Assembly: GCA_965660165.1 (NCBI GenBank)
Contig: CBFHYU010000002.1
Coordinates: 1-64,000, forward strand
DNA: 64,000 nt
Direction: 5' to 3'
DNA from: WTJO01 sp965660165
GTDB taxonomy: Bacteria; Pseudomonadota; Alphaproteobacteria; Puniceispirillales; Puniceispirillaceae
Made by a program: the position numbers and the translations under genes. The notes beneath the pieces were generated by a model. That model made no database searches. It was given only the letters and a program-made list of their open reading frames with translations, and was not told the origin of the DNA. Position 1 is the first letter of the stretch, and each line of letters starts with the position of its first letter. Below, in pieces: positions 61,052 through 64,000 of the stretch.

Positions 61052-61939
61052 ATGAAAAAACATCTCTTTATTTTCGGACTTGGCTATATTGGTGAGGCAT
61101 TTGCCCATATGATGGCAGTCGATGGTGTTAGCATCACTGGCACGACCCGTTCCCCGCAAAAGCTTGCCCACCGCGCAGATCAAGGCTGGAATATCCTTTG
61201 CTATGATAGCGAGGATAATAGTGGGGGCAAGACTGACATGAAGGCTATCTGTAGCGCGATTAAAGACGCAGATATGATAGTCTCAACTATTGCCCTTAAA
61301 CAGGGGCGTGATCCTGTGATGGCCGAGTTTGCGCAACCATTGAAAGACTTTCAGGGATGGGCAGCATATCTGTCTGTGACATCAGTTTATGCTAGCCAGT
61401 CTAGCGGTTGGGTGGATGAGCATACCCCGCCTGCACCTGCGACAGATAGAGGCAAAGCCAGGCTGGCAGCAGAACAGCAATGGCTGTCCCTGCCCCATGC
61501 TGAAATTTTCAGGCTTGGCGGCATTTATGGGCCATTTCGAAATCCGTTTGAGGCATTGCGGCAAGGCACTGCCCAGATTATCGAAAAAAAAGGACAGCTA
61601 TTTAACAGAATGCATCAGCATGATATGTGCCGCACCATCAGAGCCGCAAGTATTAGCCCGCGCGCTGGTAGAATCATCAATTTGGTTGATGGGGTGCCTG
61701 CTGCACAAGGTGATATGATACGCTATGCCGCCAGTCTGCTGAATATTACGCCCCCTACCCCAATCGCCTTTGAGCAGGCAACCTTAAGCGAGATGGGCAG
61801 AAGCTTCTACCAAAGCTCGCGGTCAATCCGATCTGCTATCATTACGCCTGAATTGGGGCTTGAGCTGTTGTATCCAGACTATAAAAGCGGGCTAGATGCC
61901 TGCTTTGAAGCAGAAGCATTATTGCATAGGCAGGGTTAA
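61052..61939 (+). CDS. SDR family NAD(P)-dependent epimerase/dehydratase
   Basis: 295 residues. The N-terminal IFGLGYIGEAFAHMM dinucleotide motif with GTTRSPQKL, YLSVTSVYASQSSGWVDE and the EIFRLGGIYGP segment resemble the YeeZ-type atypical SDR group. The substrate is unknown, perhaps a nucleotide sugar. It starts 3 nt after the DUF3108 stop and converges with fba on a shared TTAA. Confidence 0.83.
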   Translation: MKKHLFIFGLGYIGEAFAHMMAVDGVSITGTTRSPQKLAHRADQGWNILCYDSEDNSGGKTDMKAICSAIKDADMIVSTIALKQGRDPVMAEFAQPLKDFQGWAAYLSVTSVYASQSSGWVDEHTPPAPATDRGKARLAAEQQWLSLPHAEIFRLGGIYGPFRNPFEALRQGTAQIIEKKGQLFNRMHQHDMCRTIRAASISPRAGRIINLVDGVPAAQGDMIRYAASLLNITPPTPIAFEQATLSEMGRSFYQSSRSIRSAIITPELGLELLYPDYKSGLDACFEAEALLHRQG

Positions 61940-62997
61940 CTAATCACAGGATCAAGACTGCCGCTTCGATATTGATCTGCCATATCAGACAGGCTAATTG
62001 GCGTGATTTTATGCGCCTTGCCTGCAGCACCAAACCGCTCAAACCTGTCAAGACAGACAGCTTCCATTGCCTGAGCGGCAGGAGCCAAGAATTTGCGAAT
62101 GTCAAATTCGGAGGGGCTGGTCATAGCGACTTTACGAATGATGCCAGCCATTGCCAGACGGCAATCTGTATCAATATTTATCTTGCGCACACCATGTTTG
62201 ATGCCACGTTCAATTTCTTCTAGCGGCACACCAAATGTTTGCGGCATGTCCCCACCAAATTCATTGAATATTTCCTGCAATTCTTGCGGCACAGAAGATG
62301 AACCATGCATCACAAGATGGGTCGTGGGCAAGCGGCGGTGAATTTCTTCGATTACATGCATTGCCAGAATCTGGCCATCTGGCTTGCGTGAAAATTTATA
62401 GGCGCCATGACTGGTGCCCATCGCAATCGCCAACGCATCTACCTTTGTTCTAGCAACAAAATCAACAGCCTGCTCAGGGTCTGTTAGCAACTGATCTTCA
62501 GATAATGTGCCTTCTGCACCATGCCCATCTTCCTGATCACCTGTACCTGTTTCAAGAGAGCCAAGCACGCCAAGCTCGCCCTCAACAGATACACCGCCAT
62601 GATGCGCCATCTGTGTCACTTGCGTGGTAATTTCAAGATTATAGTCATATGAGGCAGGGGTTTTACCATCTGCTTCAAGCGAGCCATCCATCATCACAGA
62701 GGTAAAGCCATATTGAATAGCTGTCATGCAGGTCGCCTGAGAATTACCATGATCTTGATGCATGCAAATAGGAATATGCGGATATTGCGCTACCAGCCCC
62801 TTAATTAGAGACTGTAAAATAACATCGCCTGCATATGCTCTTGCCCCGCGGCTTGCCTGAATAATTACAGGCGCATCAGATGCATCTGCTGCTTTCAGAA
62901 TCGCCAGCCCCTGTTCCATATTATTGATATTAAACGCAGGCACGCCGTAACCATGCTCAGCCGCATGATCAAGAATTTGACGCAAACTTACAAGCAT
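61936..62997 (-). CDS. fba: Fructose-1,6-bisphosphate aldolase, class II
   Basis: 353 residues. Class II zinc aldolase with the metal motif HQDHG near residue 79, VEGELGVLGSLETGTGDQEDG and the Lys/Asp loop region KVDALAIAMGTSHGAYKF, followed by VMHGSSSVPQELQ and INIDTDCRLAMA. It matches the CbbA/FbaA-type long form of proteobacteria. It cleaves or forms fructose-1,6-bisphosphate. fbp lies immediately upstream, indicating a gluconeogenic unit; no RuBisCO or phosphoribulokinase is present. Its last bases overlap the convergent epimerase on TTAA. Confidence 0.95.
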   Translation of the reverse strand: MLVSLRQILDHAAEHGYGVPAFNINNMEQGLAILKAADASDAPVIIQASRGARAYAGDVILQSLIKGLVAQYPHIPICMHQDHGNSQATCMTAIQYGFTSVMMDGSLEADGKTPASYDYNLEITTQVTQMAHHGGVSVEGELGVLGSLETGTGDQEDGHGAEGTLSEDQLLTDPEQAVDFVARTKVDALAIAMGTSHGAYKFSRKPDGQILAMHVIEEIHRRLPTTHLVMHGSSSVPQELQEIFNEFGGDMPQTFGVPLEEIERGIKHGVRKINIDTDCRLAMAGIIRKVAMTSPSEFDIRKFLAPAAQAMEAVCLDRFERFGAAGKAHKITPISLSDMADQYRSGSLDPVIS

Positions 62998-63019
62998 TCA
63001 GACCTCCTAGCACCAACCA

Positions 63020-63997
63020 TCATTGCTTATAATAAGATAGTAGATGATTTATCTCATCTTTGCTTCCAAAAAGTAACGGGGTGCGCTGATGAAGATGGGT
63101 AGGGTTAATATCTAGTATCTGGCATTTGCCATCTGAGGCAAGACCGCCTGCCTGTTCCACCAAAAACGCAATCGCATACGCTTCATATAACAGACGCAAT
63201 CGCCCGTGATGATAGCCGCTACGCCTATCTTCAGGATATAAAAACACACCGCCACGACGGAATATACGCCATGCATCAGCGACCAGCGAGCCTGCCCAGC
63301 GCATGTTGAAATTTTTCTCTCTAATGCCCTCACTGCCTGCCAGACAATCCTCAATATAGGCACTTACAGGTTCAAACCAATGTCTGGCATTGCTGGCATT
63401 TATAGCAAATTCTGCTGTTGTTTCAGGGATAGTAATTTGCCAGTCTAGCTGATGGAACTGCCCATTATCATCAAGCCCGAAACCAGCAACACCCTGCCCA
63501 CAGCTAAGCAATAAGCTAGTCTGAGGCCCATAAGCAAAAAAACCAGCCGCAATTTGATCCCGCCCCTTTGGAAGCTGGCTTTCATGGGTGGCTGTCCCTG
63601 TACGGCGGAAAATCGAAAAAATCGTGCCAATGGTCAGGTTGGTATCAATGTTGGACGAACCATCTAACGGGTCACATGACAGACAAAGCGGCTTATCCAG
63701 ATCAAATATAATCGCATCGTCTTTTTCTTCTGAAAAATATGCGCCAAGCGAGGTTGTTGATAGCGCATCGCAGATAAGCTGATCCGCTAGCACATCAAGC
63801 TGTTTTTGCTGGTCGCCATCTGAATTTTCATCGCCTGTTACAGCGCCAAGCGAGGTTGCGGTCAAACCTGTATTTGATGCTAGTGCAGATATGTCAATCG
63901 CAGCGCGGCATAATGCTGAAATCACACAGGCACTATCGTCATCACAATTAACAGCATCAAGATAGCTATCAAGTGAGTGTCGAGCGCCTGTTCCCAT
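63020..63997 (-). CDS. fbp: Class I fructose-1,6-bisphosphatase
   Basis: 325 residues from the ATG at 63995-63997, three bases from the window edge, so an earlier start outside the window cannot be excluded. FBPase I motifs are SCDPLDGSSNIDTN with the metal-binding Asp/Glu and substrate Ser, EDRRSGYHHGRLRLLYEAYAIAFLVEQAGG at the C-terminus and GIREKNFNMRWAGSLVADAWR. It dephosphorylates fructose-1,6-bisphosphate in gluconeogenesis. It pairs with fba, 22 nt downstream. Confidence 0.92.
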   Translation of the reverse strand: MGTGARHSLDSYLDAVNCDDDSACVISALCRAAIDISALASNTGLTATSLGAVTGDENSDGDQQKQLDVLADQLICDALSTTSLGAYFSEEKDDAIIFDLDKPLCLSCDPLDGSSNIDTNLTIGTIFSIFRRTGTATHESQLPKGRDQIAAGFFAYGPQTSLLLSCGQGVAGFGLDDNGQFHQLDWQITIPETTAEFAINASNARHWFEPVSAYIEDCLAGSEGIREKNFNMRWAGSLVADAWRIFRRGGVFLYPEDRRSGYHHGRLRLLYEAYAIAFLVEQAGGLASDGKCQILDINPTHLHQRTPLLFGSKDEINHLLSYYKQ

Positions 63998-64000
63998 TAC

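Noticed and set aside
61936..63997. Calvin-cycle (cbb) operon
   Set aside because: Aldolase and bisphosphatase are present, but no RuBisCO, phosphoribulokinase or CbbR; gluconeogenesis explains the pair.

Overview
The window reads as a compact chromosome segment of a marine-type alphaproteobacterium with moderate GC content. SAR116 (Puniceispirillales) or a close relative is my best guess. Evidence for Alphaproteobacteria is a set of lineage-marking genes: the infA / phosphatase / UPF0262 / hisG / DUF2948 / murA block, GapR, a DUF1013 (TrcR-type) regulator, DUF1192, COQ9 beside rpsU, DUF1244 and a YgfZ-type protein. The lineage below class is inferred from gene content and composition, not from a marker tree. 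I see no rRNA operon, prophage, insertion sequence, transposase or CRISPR array. Coding density is high, and three convergent gene pairs even share a palindromic tetranucleotide as their stop codons.

Layout. 1-4.2 kb (minus strand): start of maf, infA, a low-molecular-weight phosphatase, UPF0262, hisG, DUF2948, murA and a small basic protein. 4.3-6.5 kb: a TVP38/TMEM64 membrane protein overlapping a flavin disulfide reductase. 6.7-7.75 kb: tRNA-Thr(GGT), a gene-remnant-like stretch and a MarC-family gene. 7.8-20.4 kb: single genes and small groups, including a TPR protein, a zinc-ribbon protein, an oligopeptidase, an MFS transporter, YgfZ, a WecA-like phosphoglycosyltransferase, 3-hydroxybutyrate dehydrogenase, TrcR and propionyl-CoA synthetase. 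20.5-22.5 kb: a YdcH-purE-purK operon with a recognisable promoter. 22.5-29.1 kb: metA, COQ9, rpsU, tRNA-Arg(CCT), an ABC1 kinase and an STT3/PglB-type oligosaccharyltransferase. 29.3-32.3 kb: pntAB. 32.3-40.7 kb: a UDP-sugar epimerase, a TauD-type dioxygenase with a DMT transporter, and a complete branched-chain-amino-acid/amide-type ABC importer. 40.8-51.2 kb: a quaternary-amine region with a non-pyrrolysine MttB homologue, an orphan class I glutamine amidotransferase, DUF1330, an unrecognised permease, divergent betaine-aldehyde dehydrogenase, and a GlxA/GbdR-like regulator further on. 51-56 kb: sufE, a GT39 glycosyltransferase, mntR, DUF1244, gapR and pyrF. 56-64 kb: a double cold-shock protein, an MFS transporter, trxB, an M23 peptidase, DUF3108, an epimerase, class II fructose-bisphosphate aldolase and class I fructose-1,6-bisphosphatase.

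How the genes work together. The ABC importer, the dioxygenase, the MttB operon, betaine-aldehyde dehydrogenase and the GlxA-type regulator look like uptake and demethylation or oxidation of small methylated or amino compounds, as expected in a heterotroph living on phytoplankton osmolytes. PntAB, fba and fbp serve NADPH supply and gluconeogenesis. Propionyl-CoA synthetase and 3-hydroxybutyrate dehydrogenase fit short-chain acid and PHB turnover.

The most unusual items are: (1) the LivF-type ATPase with a ~70-residue Lys/Ala-rich, histone-H1-like N-terminal tail partly built from an exact 48-bp tandem duplication; (2) the STT3-type oligosaccharyltransferase with all core motifs; (3) the mttB-amidotransferase-DUF1330-permease operon, which has no corrinoid protein gene next to it.
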